Both the position numbers and the translations under genes were made by a program. 64,000 nt of DNA from Hyposmocoma kahamanoa (lineage: Eukaryota; Arthropoda; Insecta; Lepidoptera; Cosmopterigidae), in contig NW_020654422.1 in NCBI RefSeq assembly GCF_003589595.1, positions 11,303,125-11,367,124 on the forward strand, read 5' to 3'. Shown here in pieces: positions 1 to 11,200 of the stretch. The notes under the pieces were generated by a model. That model had not been told where the DNA came from. It ran no database searches and saw only the letters and a program-made list of their open reading frames with translations. Position 1 is the stretch's first letter, and every line of letters starts with the position of its first letter.

Positions 1-61
<61 letters not shown>

Positions 62-66
62 GCGCG
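1..66. repeat. CA/CG dinucleotide microsatellite
   Basis: The window opens inside an uninterrupted CA run of at least 46 bases that switches to a CG run up to base 66. The true left edge lies outside the window. The stretch from 67 to about 430 holds nothing I can recognise. Confidence 0.97.
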
Positions 67-429
67 AATTCAATCCCTCAGAAGATGAAACAAGGTAAAA
101 ATATTTGTATGAAAAAACGATTTCCTTGCACTTACAAAGCTCAAACATAGTACAAATATTGACAGACTGACATAACATTTTTTTTTAACACATAATGATA
201 CTTTCAGTACAAAACAAATAAATACGTGTTTCAGTGTTTTCCAAAAGAACTCCTAATAGGGATACATTTAATTTACATTCCTTACATTGGCAAACTGGAT
301 TTTTTTTCATCTGTGTCTTAGTAGTATATATACAATATAAAGCATGTAGAAATTTTACACTGACGAAGTTGCGGGCAATAGCTAGTATAGTTATAAAAAT
401 TTAAAAATACATGAACCAAAACATTAATA

Positions 430-672
430 GGTAGATTGAATGAGAGCATAAACTTTCATAAATTCTCACAGGTGGCGCTACGGCCAGAAAGCCAATACAA
501 AGATCCACATAAAAGCACATACAAAAATTTGTAACATCTGCAGTCTCGATCGTAGCTCAGTTGGTTAGAGCGGTAGCCACGTTGGAGTGACAGACGCTGG
601 TTCGAGTCCAGTCGGATCGAAGGAATTTTTCTTTGTCTTCGTTCGATCTTTGTGTCAATAATAATAACAAAT
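430..672 (+). mobile_element. tRNA-core repeat, family A copy 1
   Basis: A tRNA-like core at 547-620 has an A box (TAGCTCAGTTGG) and a B box (GGTTCGAGTCC), a 6-bp acceptor-like pairing, a good D stem and a good T stem. The anticodon stem does not pair, so this is not a working tRNA gene. The tail ends GATCTTTGTGTCAATAATAATAAC-like. The arm upstream (from 494) is an approximate inverted repeat of that tail. Related copies lie at 10879-11038, 29565-29650, 38650-38728 and 53437-53640. The upstream piece from about 470 (CTCACAGG...CTACGGC) is shared with the copy at 53437. Confidence 0.75.
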
Positions 673-1225
673 TAGTGGACTTATTTCACAAAAGTAGATG
701 AATATCATGGTAATAATAACTTTTTTATTTTTAAATCAACGCGCTAATCCATCATTATTGCCCATTTATTTCCCTCCAAATTGCACTCCCCATTAGTAAC
801 ACTTTATGGATCAATTCGAAATAAATAATTGATCACTATTAGGTATTGCAATTAACTAAATAGCTTCTACTGATTGGGTACAATACAAAGATAACCATCT
901 TTGTATTGTATCTCGTAGCTTTTCATCTATTTATATAAGGCAAACAATAGGATGCAATATCATAGTAATGACAAGAAAGCTTTTAATATATTAAATTGTT
1001 GATTCCCATTAACACCCGTTCATATTATTTTAGTCTACCAATGATTAGAAATGTTTATAAAATTTGAATTGAATGTGTTTTCAATATTCTTTTCGATACA
1101 AAAATGTACGGGTATGAGCAGTGTTGATGCCAGAGACCTAGTATCCCTCAGAAAATTTACACCTTAGTATACTGTATCTTCATTAGTTGCATCTTCTGTA
1201 TTAACATCATGCCCTAAATACAAGA
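673..1225. other. Non-coding stretch upstream of the receptor-like gene
   Basis: AT-rich sequence without a convincing exon. If the receptor at 1226 has earlier exons they should be here or further left. I found no open frame with a good donor, although an acceptor-like AG at 1223-1224 directly precedes the ATG. Confidence 0.4.
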
Positions 1226-2521
1226 ATGTATTATTTAGCCGCGGCTGGGGTAATATTACTCATTGTTACATTTCTGTATAACGCAATACACGTACGGTTT
1301 CTGAACAAGAATGACAACGTTGCTTTTTATATTAAGATGCAGGAAATATACAGAATATTGGATATAAGCCACTGCAAGCCTATAAATACAATTTTGTTTA
1401 AAATGCACGGGTTCGCAATCATAACAACAGCTGGAATAGCCATTCTAATACTTATCATAACACTGTTTACACACAAAGAATTAACTTTCGAATATATTAC
1501 TCTCCTTTTGTCCTACGGCAACTTCATGCTTGAAATGTTCTACTGTACGAACGTTGTAGCTTATTTCTATCTGAGAGCACATGTCATCAATATAATCATG
1601 GAAAATCATATTCATGGTCAACCTACAAAGGTTCACACGGCATCGAATTCGGACTTAAAGTTTTTAGCTTTACAATCGCATAATTTCGTAACAAGTGATA
1701 CAGATGCTTATTTAGAGAAAATTTTTGAATGCTTTTTGAAATATCAAGGCCTGTACAGGTTCCAGGTAAATTTAAATTACTTACTACCTACCTTATACAT
1801 AGGTATAAAAAAATCTGGTCCGTTTCCGATACAATTTCCGAAATTTTTTCAGGTTCTTCTCCATTTCTTTGGTTTCGTCATATTTCGGGGACTCTGTGCG
1901 CAGTTTGCGATAAAAGGGATAAAAGCAAACGTAAGAAATTTTTCCAGGAGCCCCATAGTGTGGCATTCAATAAATAAATTATAAAAACAAAACATTAAAT
2001 TAACGTAAGTAGTATATAGTCATAGAAAAGCCGTGGTAATCTAATGGTTTGACCAATCGCCTCTCAAGCAGAGCCCGCGGGTTCGAATCCGGGCTCGTAC
2101 CTCTGAGTTTCTCGAACTTTAAGTGCGAAAGTTATTTTGAAATTTACCATGAACTTTTCGGTGAAGGAAAACATTGTTATGAACTTTGACGTGCTCAAAG
2201 AAGGTTCACAACCCTCGGAAAACGTGTGAAGTCCCCAACCCTCAATGAGCCAGCGTGGGGACGATGGCTTAAATTCTCGCCTAAGAAGAAACCCGTGACC
2301 AGCAGTGGGACGTACAAATGAGTTGATGATGAATATGTTGTAATAATAAAATATTTTCTTATTTCAGATCCTACAGTTGTTTGAGAGCATAGTTGTTTTA
2401 ACAATGTTGCTAATTGGTTTTCTCGTCCTAATATTTCACTATATCCGCCTACAACTATTATATATGGCTATAAGAGAAAGTAAGAGACTCTGTGTACGTG
2501 TCATGTCGATGTACTTTGATG
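1226..2521 (+). CDS. Gustatory-receptor-like membrane protein, partial (3 exons)
   Basis: Proposed exons are 1226-1765 (donor GTAAAT), 1853-1930 (acceptor TTTTTTCAG, donor GTAAGA) and 2368-2521 (acceptor TTATTTCAG, donor GTAAGT). The phases agree (0, 0, then 1), giving 257 residues without a stop. Hydrophobic spans fall near residues 2-20, 65-85 and 90-115, and a further strong one lies in exon 3 (FLVLIFHYIRLQLLYMAI). Short final exons and the segment ending in MSMYFDG fit insect gustatory receptors (7tm_7), which are ligand-gated cation channels of taste neurons. Such receptors are usually near 400 residues. Here the N-terminal part may be absent, and the expected last exon with its final helix and TY...QF-type end was not found. 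A mariner occupies the DNA right after exon 3, and a SINE lies in intron 2. It may be a displaced-exon gene or a pseudogene. An odorant receptor is the main alternative. Confidence 0.5.
2030..2335 (+). mobile_element. tRNA-derived SINE, family B copy 1
   Basis: It begins with a tRNA-like promoter (A box TGGTAATCTAATGG, B box GGTTCGAATCC) and continues through the conserved body (CTCTGAGTTTCTCG, CACAACCCTCGGAAAA). It ends near CCAGCAGTGGGACGTA followed by GATGATGAA. The layout is the common insect SINE with a GATGATG-like tail. It lies in intron 2 of the receptor-like gene, in the same orientation. Other copies: 33980-34300, 36150-36440, 37868-38048, 47945-48180. Confidence 0.85.
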
Positions 2522-2993
2522 GTAAGTTTCTGCAATATATTAGCTACTTTACCTTACTACGTAAAATTCACCCGGGCCACCTCAGCCATTGTAGAATTAT
2601 TATTAATAAAAAATCGACATAAATTAATAATAAAGCGATACCGCATCACTCTTTTCTCTTATTTTTACAAAGAACAATTATATTATAAGATTATGGCTTG
2701 AAATAAGAATACCTACCGCCTAACTTAAATTATTAGTTTTTTTTTATTTGAAAAAAAAACTGAGTTCTAAAGTTTGTGAACTCCAATAAATTGGATTCGT
2801 CCTCTAATTTGTCACCTTTATACATAGGGCGCACTATAAGTTTCCGGAACTGGCCACTTACATAAACAATATTTAAAAAGTAATTAGAACATTTGAAAAT
2901 GGAACTCTGGCTGTAGAATACAGTTTGTTTCATCTGAGTGTCACTTGTTTTTACATTGTGGCGTCATTTCAGAAATTGGTAGTCTACATCACC

Positions 2994-5313
2994 ACGGATT
3001 TAACTCGTGAAAATTTTCGTAGTATGATTTTCTACGATTTTAAGTGTAATGTAACAGCTCAGCGGAGCTTCGTTCGGCTGCAAACTGCTTTTGGCGATAA
3101 AGCACCATGCAGGGCGACTATTTATAGCTGGTTTGCAGAATTAATAATAAAATAAATAAATTAATAAATAAATTAAAACGCGGTCGGTGTGAATGGTCGC
3201 CCGTCCACTGCCGTGAACAACAAAGAAGTTGATGCCGTGCGCTGTATGATCAAAACTGACAGGCATGTGACATACCATGAGATTCAGGCATCTTTATAGG
3301 CATATATATTATAGGCATAAGTCAAATACAATCAATACTGCACAAACATTTGGGTGTGAAAAAGCTGTGCTCTCTGTAGATCCCACACAATTTGACTGAG
3401 GCTCAAAAAACGGATCGCGTCACTTGGTGCCATAGATTTAGTATATCCATAGATTGGCCCTGAAATATTGGAGACGAGACCAAAACAAAAATGCATCTGT
3501 GTGCGTATAATGTGCATGTGTGCAAGATGAATAGTGTTGCACTGATCGCCATTCACTGATTTAATTTTAATATCGATTAACATATTACACCGGATTCTAA
3601 CAGCAAATATAGGTTTATTCGCACAATAGTGAGATTTAAGGACAGTTTCTGCATTTTTTTCAAAACTTTAGGCTCAGTAGTTTCGAAGATAAAGGGGAGA
3701 ATGATCAATTTTCGTCTATTTTCTTAAACAATTTAAAAATATTATAAATATATACTTGAGAACCAGAACGTAACTTTACTCTTTGCTTGCCTCTAAAGGA
3801 AAAGCATTTATCCTCAAAGTGTTTGCTGCATATTTTTGAAAATTTTTTGGGAACCCAGTCTTTAGCATTATAAGCCATTTCTGTCGTACTTCAATGTTTT
3901 GAGAAAATTTGAATTAACAACAATAATTAACATAAAAAAATGGGCGCCTCAACTACGCTATTAAAATAAATTTTCGTTTTAATGTAGACAAAAAATAATG
4001 GACTAATGCAATATTAATTAAATATAAAGTACTAAAACCAGAAATTTCTGATTCGATAATATTAAGTATGAAGATGATTTCGGCTGTATGCAAGCCACGC
4101 CTTTGCCTTTCTTTTTTTCAGTTAATGACATCTCGATAACATATTACCGATTGCGTCAATCTCTATGAAAGTGGGGTTATGAATTTCAGAAATTCACGTA
4201 TTTGATATATTTTTTTCATTGAATTCGTATACATTTGTGTTATTACTGCATTTGAATGGTATAAGTTTACGGATATATTTATGTAAAAAACTTTTGTGGT
4301 AGTGCTTTTAGACAGCTAAAAATTTAAATAGTACTTAAATGTGAAATGTACAATTCTGCGAGTTTTCCTATTTAAATGAGTTACATCCGGGCACTGAACA
4401 TGTTACCATGACTAATAAAAGTCCGTTTAACACTATTTCACATTTTAAAACCAATTATTTTTCAAAAATAAACGAAATTTGTTTCGTTGTCAGCTGACCC
4501 TAGGTTCATTCAGGCTCATAGCGTATAATGAAGTGGTCTCGTCTACCCATCTCGCTCTAACATACGTGTATACTAACGCTCTTTCACTTGCATTGCCAAT
4601 CTATGGGTACCTATATACTAAATCTATGCTTGGTGCAATGCCATGCTTACCAAATTCAACGAAGGGGCGTCAAATTTGGTGTGGGACATAGTAACAGGTG
4701 ACGAAACATGAATTTATAGTTACAATCCCAAAACAAAGCAGCAATCGAGCGTATGGGTCTTTCGAGACAAGCCGAAATCTTATTCTAAGCCGAAACCAAT
4801 CAAAGTGGCGCAAAGTCTCTCTCTAAGCGGATGATTGCTTCTTTTTTTAATAAAACTGCACACGGGGCAACTATTGCGTTGAAAGAATCGTCGTAGCGTG
4901 ATTAGTGATTGGTACACGACCATTTGTTCTAAAACCACTTTTATTTACTTGTTTCAAGACCATTTGTTAAAAATAACTGTAAACGCCGTATCATCTTGCA
5001 CCACGGTAATGCCAGTTCTCACACGGCCAGCCAGACAAATGAATTTTTGAAGGTGAACAACGTTGACCTTATGAGCCGTCTCGCGTACAGTCCCGACCTG
5101 GCACCTTGTGACTTTCATTTATTTCCAAAAATTAAGAACCCGTTACGCGGTCAACGATTTTCATCACCTGAAGAGGCTGTCGAAGAGTATGAAAAACATG
5201 AAAAATATGTTTCAGAGATTGTCAAGGAGGAGTGGCAGAAGTGTTTTCAAAATTGGTTCATTCGTATGAAAAAGTGCACTAACGCTAACGGAGAATATTG
5301 TGAGAAACAATAA
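2994..5313 (+). pseudogene. mariner transposase pseudogene (D,D34D type)
   Basis: The N-terminal DNA-binding part reads TDLTRENFRSMIFYDFKC from 2994. Compared with the second mariner in this window, the start ATG has become ACG. An AT-rich slip near 3144-3178, stop codons and the nested element break the middle. After the insertion, homology resumes with TGDET at about 4690-4705 and runs to HH-G-NASSHT and YSPDLAPCDF (4996-5313). The middle catalytic aspartate of the triad is glycine (GGT, about 5003), while the first and third are present and spaced 34 residues apart. The protein is therefore dead several times over: no start, stops, an insertion and a lost catalytic residue. Confidence 0.9.
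3431..4628. mobile_element. Non-autonomous DNA transposon with 8-bp target duplication, nested in mariner 1
   Basis: The element begins CATAGATTTAGTATAT and ends with the exact reverse complement. The inverted homology continues patchily inward (CCATAGATTGGC; GAGACGAGACC near 3470 against GGTCTCGTC near 4530). The flanks carry a perfect 8-bp duplication CTTGGTGC at 3423-3430 and 4629-4636, and excising it restores the mariner frame context. The 1198 bp hold no open frame that looks coding. An 8-bp duplication fits hAT or P superfamilies. The CAT terminus and inner GAGACGA motif resemble the P-like element at 52540-53039, so P is my preference, weakly. Confidence 0.88.
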
Positions 5314-5395
5314 ATTCATTTCTGACCATTTACAGTATTTTTTTTCTTATTCAGTCCGGAAACTTTAGTGCGCCTCACGTAGTAGGAATATTTTA

Positions 5396-5480
5396 TTAAA
5401 ATAGTAACCAAAAAAAAAATCGTCGAAATCGGTTCACAAATGTCACAGCATAACACACACAAAATACAGTTGACTTGAGA
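5396..5480 (-). repeat. Fragment of a dispersed retroposon-like repeat
   Basis: On the minus strand this reads TAACCGACTTCACAATAAGG, then GGAGTTTCTCAAG and GTGAACCGATTTCGACGATT. The same wording recurs at 60095-60360 (+) and in part at 39280-39400 (-), so it is a dispersed repeat, probably a LINE tail. Confidence 0.6.
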
Positions 5481-5525
5481 AACTCCTCCTTATTGTGAAG
5501 TCGGTTATAAAGAGTGACACTTTTA

Positions 5526-5828
5526 GTAGCAATAGAGCTCCTTGTGAAAGAGTTCATCCAGGGAAGTACTGCCACCTTACCTATTTCCATCACCAAATAG
5601 TAATGTGAGCATTACTGCGTTCCGGTTTTGAAAGGTAAGGGTGCTGGTGAAAGTACAGGCACATGGGACTTTTCAACCTATGTCTCAGGGTAATAGGCGG
5701 GGAGGCAGTGCAACTCAAATCTTTGCGATTTAAAGCTCGGAGTGGCACTACATCTGTTATGGACAGGCGTGTCGTTTACCATCAGGTGCACGACTTGTTC
5801 GTCCCATCACTGTATCATGAAAAAAAAA
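5526..5828 (+). mobile_element. ~300-bp retroposon, copy 1 of 9
   Basis: It starts GAGCTCCTTGTGAAAGAG and contains the hairpin-like TAATGTGAGCATTACTG, then TTCCGGTTTTGAAAGG, TTTGCGATTTAAAGCTC and TTATGGACAGGCGTG. It ends TTCGTCCCATCACTGTATCATGAAAAAAAA. The A-rich 3' end and, at the copy at 30808, a short target duplication indicate a retroposed element. There is no tRNA-like head and no coding potential. Confidence 0.85.
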
Positions 5829-5945
5829 CGCTTTTGAATCCGGAAATGGTTGTGCTAGTGATGTTTCACACATCAATGTTCGTTTTGTCTATAGATTACG
5901 GTAATTCCTTCACATCTCGCAACACGTCTGGGGTTCAAATCTAAC

Positions 5946-8250
5946 TAAATAGACTTTGTTTAGAACTTTTGACTGATCATATTAATTTTTATTACCTCAG
6001 GGCCCATAAGAGTAAAGGCTAAGAAAATGTACAAAGCAATACAAGAGAACGCGCCAAGTTTCTTTGTATACGACATGTAGTACATGGAAGGGAGTGTCGT
6101 ACCTAGAAGTCTCAGTTTGATGACTAATATACTTGTCACACTATTACAGTTTGCATATTTATAAATGTAGAAGTATTATTTGCAACAGCTTAGCAACAAC
6201 GCACTAGTCCGAACACAATAGCAGCCATATTGATTGAATAAATTTAATTCACCTGCAATGCCAAGCCTTTAAGAAATCAAACAATCATTAACATGGACTG
6301 GAATTTGGGTTCCCCATTTGCACGGCAAGTTAAAATTTTAGGCAAGGCCAGTTCTTGGATTCCCCATTCAATGTTTTATTTCTTTTGGATATGAATTTAT
6401 GGAAAAATTGCGCACCTAATGTTCATTTTACACTGCGCATTAGGTGCGCAATCTTTCCATAAACAGTATTTTAAAGAAATTAAACCAACAAGTCTAGGTA
6501 GATTTTGTACTGACTAATATCTTTATACAGAGCTTTTCGTCGTTAATAATACCCTTATATCATCAAATTTATGTACGTATTTCATTTTCCTGTGAATGTT
6601 TTGAAGGCTGACAAGTTAATATTATTTAGCTTTTATAAGCAATGTAATAAAACATCAACATATCTTCATCAACTACAATGAAAGCTGTAGATTATGAAAG
6701 TAAAATATTTATTAAAATTCAGAAGTGTAAACTTACAACTAAAAACAAAACGTGAGATTCAATGTCGCATCTTTAAGATTTCTAGTAAAAAACTACTTAC
6801 ATGAAAATATTATGTATCTTACTGTTATGTATATTAGTTAGTGTTATATATCTTACTCGATCTTATATAAATGCCATATGTATTCTAACATAAGACATCG
6901 ACAGTCTTGCTTGTCTGCGTTTCTTTAAAACTCATAAATGTATGTGTTGCACAGTATATTGGTATTGTTTCATTTTGATGTAATATTGCACGACTCAGGA
7001 CATTAAACTTACATATAATAAAATTATATTGGACGGAATAAGTCTGCTTAAAACTATTTATAGCTTGAGTGTAAATGGAAGCTACGGCAAATTTTACGCT
7101 TTTTCGTAACCTTTGTCATTAACAATCATCGGAAAAAGGTATTACACATATATATTTAGATATAGCTACAAGGACCAACATACGACGAGTTGTTAAAATC
7201 ACCAAATATTAATTAATTACTTTTTCCGGATTCCGGGTGAAAGAAACTCCTCTCTTTATTCTATTGATGAAGATAAATAACCGTACATGGGTAAGGCCGT
7301 CAAAAATGGCACTTTTTCGTCATAAGGGGTCTTTTTAATAAAAAGTTTAAAATAATCTAGTGTGAAGATTTTCCTTTTAAAATATGACATTCCTGCTAGT
7401 GGTTCGAACTTATGGACATCTGTTATACTGTGTTTTTGGATTGAAATTAAAATTTTTTTGAGCGCGATCACAAGGATTCTCATGCAAAATTAAAATGTCC
7501 TAAATTCCCCACGTAAATAAAATTTTAAATTATTTTTTCTTAAGTTCTACTAGCAAATATCGCCGTTCCGTTATTATGCGGTATCTCACACTAGGGAGGG
7601 CGGGAGAGCGATCATTCTCGTTACCTTTTTATTTTACGTTTTAATAAAAGGTCCGTTAACTACTGCATTTTTTACATGGCAACATTAGAATTACTTTAAA
7701 ATCCTACTTCTACTTTCTAGGTCAGTAGTTTTGTCCCACGATGCAGTAAAACCAATTCCTCAAATCCGGAATTCGAAACAGTAATTTATTAATATTTGGT
7801 GGTTTCAACAACTCTATGTCGCTCCTTGTAGTTGTTTCTATACATGTATCTATATATATGTGGAACACGTTTTTCCGATGATTAAATACAAAATTTCTCA
7901 CGCATGTCTAAGGACAACGTTTGGACTCATCATTATGTAAATATATGATTGTTAACAACAATCCAAGCAAGCAAGAGTCCAAACTTAAGGAGCTGCTTAA
8001 GGATGATATTGTAGTGGCGTCATTTATTGTGTTGTTGTATCTATGAGTATAATGTTATGAAACCAACAACAATTTGTCCGAAAGTGAACGAGGACTGTGT
8101 TTTATATTTTCGTTTACTTAATTTAACTAAAATCGCAGCCATCATTGAGTTTGCAAGCCACTCTTGTTTAAATGGCCCTACTAAAATCATCCATGTCACT
8201 ATACTATTGTAATGGACTATAACATATCAAGGACGGTTTTAAGTCGCGAC
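5946..8250. other. Intergenic stretch without recognisable genes
   Basis: AT-rich and without exons I can support. The one structured piece is the inverted repeat at 6374-6488, listed separately. The open frames inside look like chance. Confidence 0.5.
6374..6488. repeat. Long hairpin with pre-miRNA-like core
   Basis: The core at 6396-6463 has arms of 26 bases around a 16-base loop. The left arm begins TTTATGGAAAAATTGCGCAC and the right arm is its reverse complement except for one base, which becomes a G-U pair on the minus strand. Looser pairing extends outward to about 6374 and 6488. It could be a foldback MITE or a microRNA precursor; nothing else decides between them. Confidence 0.7.
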
Positions 8251-8259
8251 AGATGATCA

Positions 8260-11200
8260 TCAGAACAATAGAAATTTGTATAGGACCGTTCCAGATATTA
8301 GCAACGCCATTGACGCTGACACCGCGGATGAACCATTACATCTGTGATCCAGGAAACAGAAACACCATATTGTCTCATCATACCAGTCCCTGTAATAAAG
8401 AATTAAGTATTGTAAGAACCAGTTCCAGGAACTTAAACATAATAAATAATAAACAAAAACAATATCCTCACAATTGAGCATATATGAATATGCGTGTCCT
8501 TCTGCTTATTCAAAATTATTATCAATAATCTCGATTTTTTTAAACTGTTTCACCTCGACGCCAATTTAAAGTAAAAAAATATTGAAATTGAAAATTGAAA
8601 AATTGAAAAAATATTTAGGAATAGGATGTAACATTAAATAATAAAATTTAATTTAAAAAATTTGCCGTAAGAGCAAAGCCAGGCGATATGTTTAGTATTG
8701 CTATTTTTGCTTCTCTTTATCGATACTATAATATTTAACTTAATAAAAAATTATGTATGGATCCAGTTTATTATCAAAATAATGTGTCACCTTAGTGGCT
8801 GTTTCTAATTGTTTACATAATAGTTAAAAGTAAAGCTTTAGCCCCTAGTTTCTAAAAATAGCACTTCATTACACTTACGCCTATACACGAATGGTCTGGA
8901 GCATTACATGAAAATATTGTTTTCAAGTACAATTCAGATTATTAAAGTGGAAATATATTATTATAATAATACGATAATTTATTGCAACATGTTTTTAACA
9001 GTCTGAATATAAATACATTATGCCAGCATAACTCTGACAGCTAATATTTTGCAAAAGTTTATATTAATACCAGCCATCGCTTTATATGGGATTTTGGTAT
9101 ACCTTGTTAGATAAAAAATTATTATATATCACAGGAGTTATGACGAAATATGATGAATATAAACAGGTACACTGTATAATATAATATCTAAAACTTACCT
9201 CTTAATATCCAATTCCTTTATAGAGTTATTAACATAGTTAGCGAGGTTAACATCTCTAGCAGCTGGTCGACAGCCTTCGTAAGTATCTGCTGGTATGTCT
9301 GTACGGAATGCTCGAAAGTTGCTCAAACAATCACGTATCACTACTTCTTGAGCTGGTAAATATTCATAAATATTATGTTAATTTACAAAAATTTATGTGA
9401 AATACTTACAAAGCAATTTTAAGCTGCTCTTCACAAAAATTATCATGTTATGAATTGCATGGTCAAAAAGGCATCAAGCTCGATTCTTTGGACTTTGAAC
9501 AGTTCCTACAGGTTTCAGTAGCGGCACTGAATTAAAGATTATGGCCCATCTAACTATAAAAACATACCCCTGGCATACAGAAATGACATATTTATAGAAA
9601 AATATGTATACCTACTTTATAATAATACACGCACACACTCATAAGCCCCACACTACGGAATCCCTGAATCGCGGGTGCCATGGACTCACATACTGCCCTC
9701 AGAACGAAAAAGAGCACAACTGCTGTATAAAGTACGTATAGTTGTGCCTTTTTTCGTTACGAGGGCAGCATAGATAACCACAAATTACACCCAAACTCAC
9801 GAGAAAAATAAATGTAAGTCATACATATTTTTTTCCGGCCCGGGAATCGAACACGGGACTTCAACTTGGCAAACCAGCATGGTAACTGTTGGGCCACAGG
9901 GGCAGTTTCTTGCAATAGTATGTGTCGCTATATAGTGGGTACTGGGTGGGTACATTATGAAATAAAATAAAGGTTTTTTTATATAAAAAATGTACATTTG
10001 TGCAAAGTATTTGTGCGTTTTGTATTTACTGTTGAATCACCCAGACAACGATTTTGATCTTACATTCCTACTTCAACTGACCATGCAGGATTCGCACACG
10101 AGCGTGATGATAAATGTTTTAATAGAGTGGCTGAACTACAATAATCTAATTAGGGTTTTCATACAGTTAAAAATATGTTTCATACTAAATCTTTATTGCA
10201 CTGTTACAAGTAAAACCGGTAAATTTTCAATATTTTCTCTACATTAAATAAAAAGTCGTTTATAACTGAATAATTTGATACTAATGTGGTATGCAAACAT
10301 CCATTAACTGGGATTATGGGCAATTTACAATAAATCTTAAATGTTAAGCTTGACATGCTCTTGACACTGTACATAAAATTAATGCAAATATTACCTCCTT
10401 TTCTTTCAATTAGTTTTACACAGATGTCCTCATTCTCGGGGCAGGGATTGCCTAAGTACCCCATGCCTCGCCAGTTAAACTCTGTGCAGCCAGGAGTAGC
10501 TGCTGTACACTGGTAGCACCATAAAGCAAAACCTGAAATATACAAAAATGTTAAGTACAATGTATGTAAATGTTAAGTAGCCTCCACACATTTAAATCTA
10601 ATGTAATATGTACAGACAACACCACATCAAGCTACACATTGTTCCATTGCTCTGGAGGTGATATTCAAAAAAATAGAGTGGTTTGCATTAATATTAGACA
10701 TAACTGGTTGATGACTGTACCACCTCAGCCAACCGTGACCATAGGACCTGTAAAGGGCCTGAAATGTTGGTTTGTTTGAAAAAACAAATATACGCAATTC
10801 AAATCCGGAAAACTAGTTTTATTTCTTATGCATAACAATCGCGAAAACCTAAGAACTCGAAAAGTGTACATAATTATGAATACAAAGATCGAATACACAG
10901 AAATTTTTTTTTGTTCAACCTGGTGGGTAGCTAGCTAGGGTAACTAGCACCCACAACCACGCTGCACCATAGCATTGCTTTAACCATCAGAGCCACGGGT
11001 CAAATTCTCCTATGTGTCTTGTTATAGATCTTTGTACTGAATTTTGGTAGTCATAACCAAAGTAATGGAGTTATTCCAAAAAAAATCTGAATTAAGAAAA
11101 GTGTAATAGCTTGTGAGCTGTTGACTGTAAATGTGTATGTGTAAAAAATTTTGAAATAAAAATTATTAAATTTATTATTTATTATATTATTATGATTAAT

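Larger units (their letters stand above)
2823..5379 (+). mobile_element. mariner element 1, dead, with a nested insertion
   Basis: Imperfect terminal inverted repeats of about 26 bp (left CATAGGGCGCACTATAAG, right reverse complement CGTGAGGCGCACTAAAG, both continuing TTTCCGGA) are flanked by TA at 2821-2822 and 5380-5381. The total is 2557 bp. Removing the 1198-bp nested element and its duplicated 8 bp leaves about 1.35 kb, normal for mariner. Each end has diverged from the other, so the copy is old. Confidence 0.9.

Noticed and set aside
547..620. Functional tRNA gene
   Set aside because: A and B boxes are good but the anticodon stem does not pair, and the same core recurs in decayed copies with a shared tail. 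It is a tRNA-derived repeat.
2195..2404. Minus-strand open frame within the SINE at 2030-2335
   Set aside because: It follows the conserved SINE body and is not a gene; similar false frames appear in other copies of the family.
5663..5944. 93-codon frame in the retroposon at 5526
   Set aside because: Part of the ~300-bp repeat; the equivalent frame is broken in the other copies.
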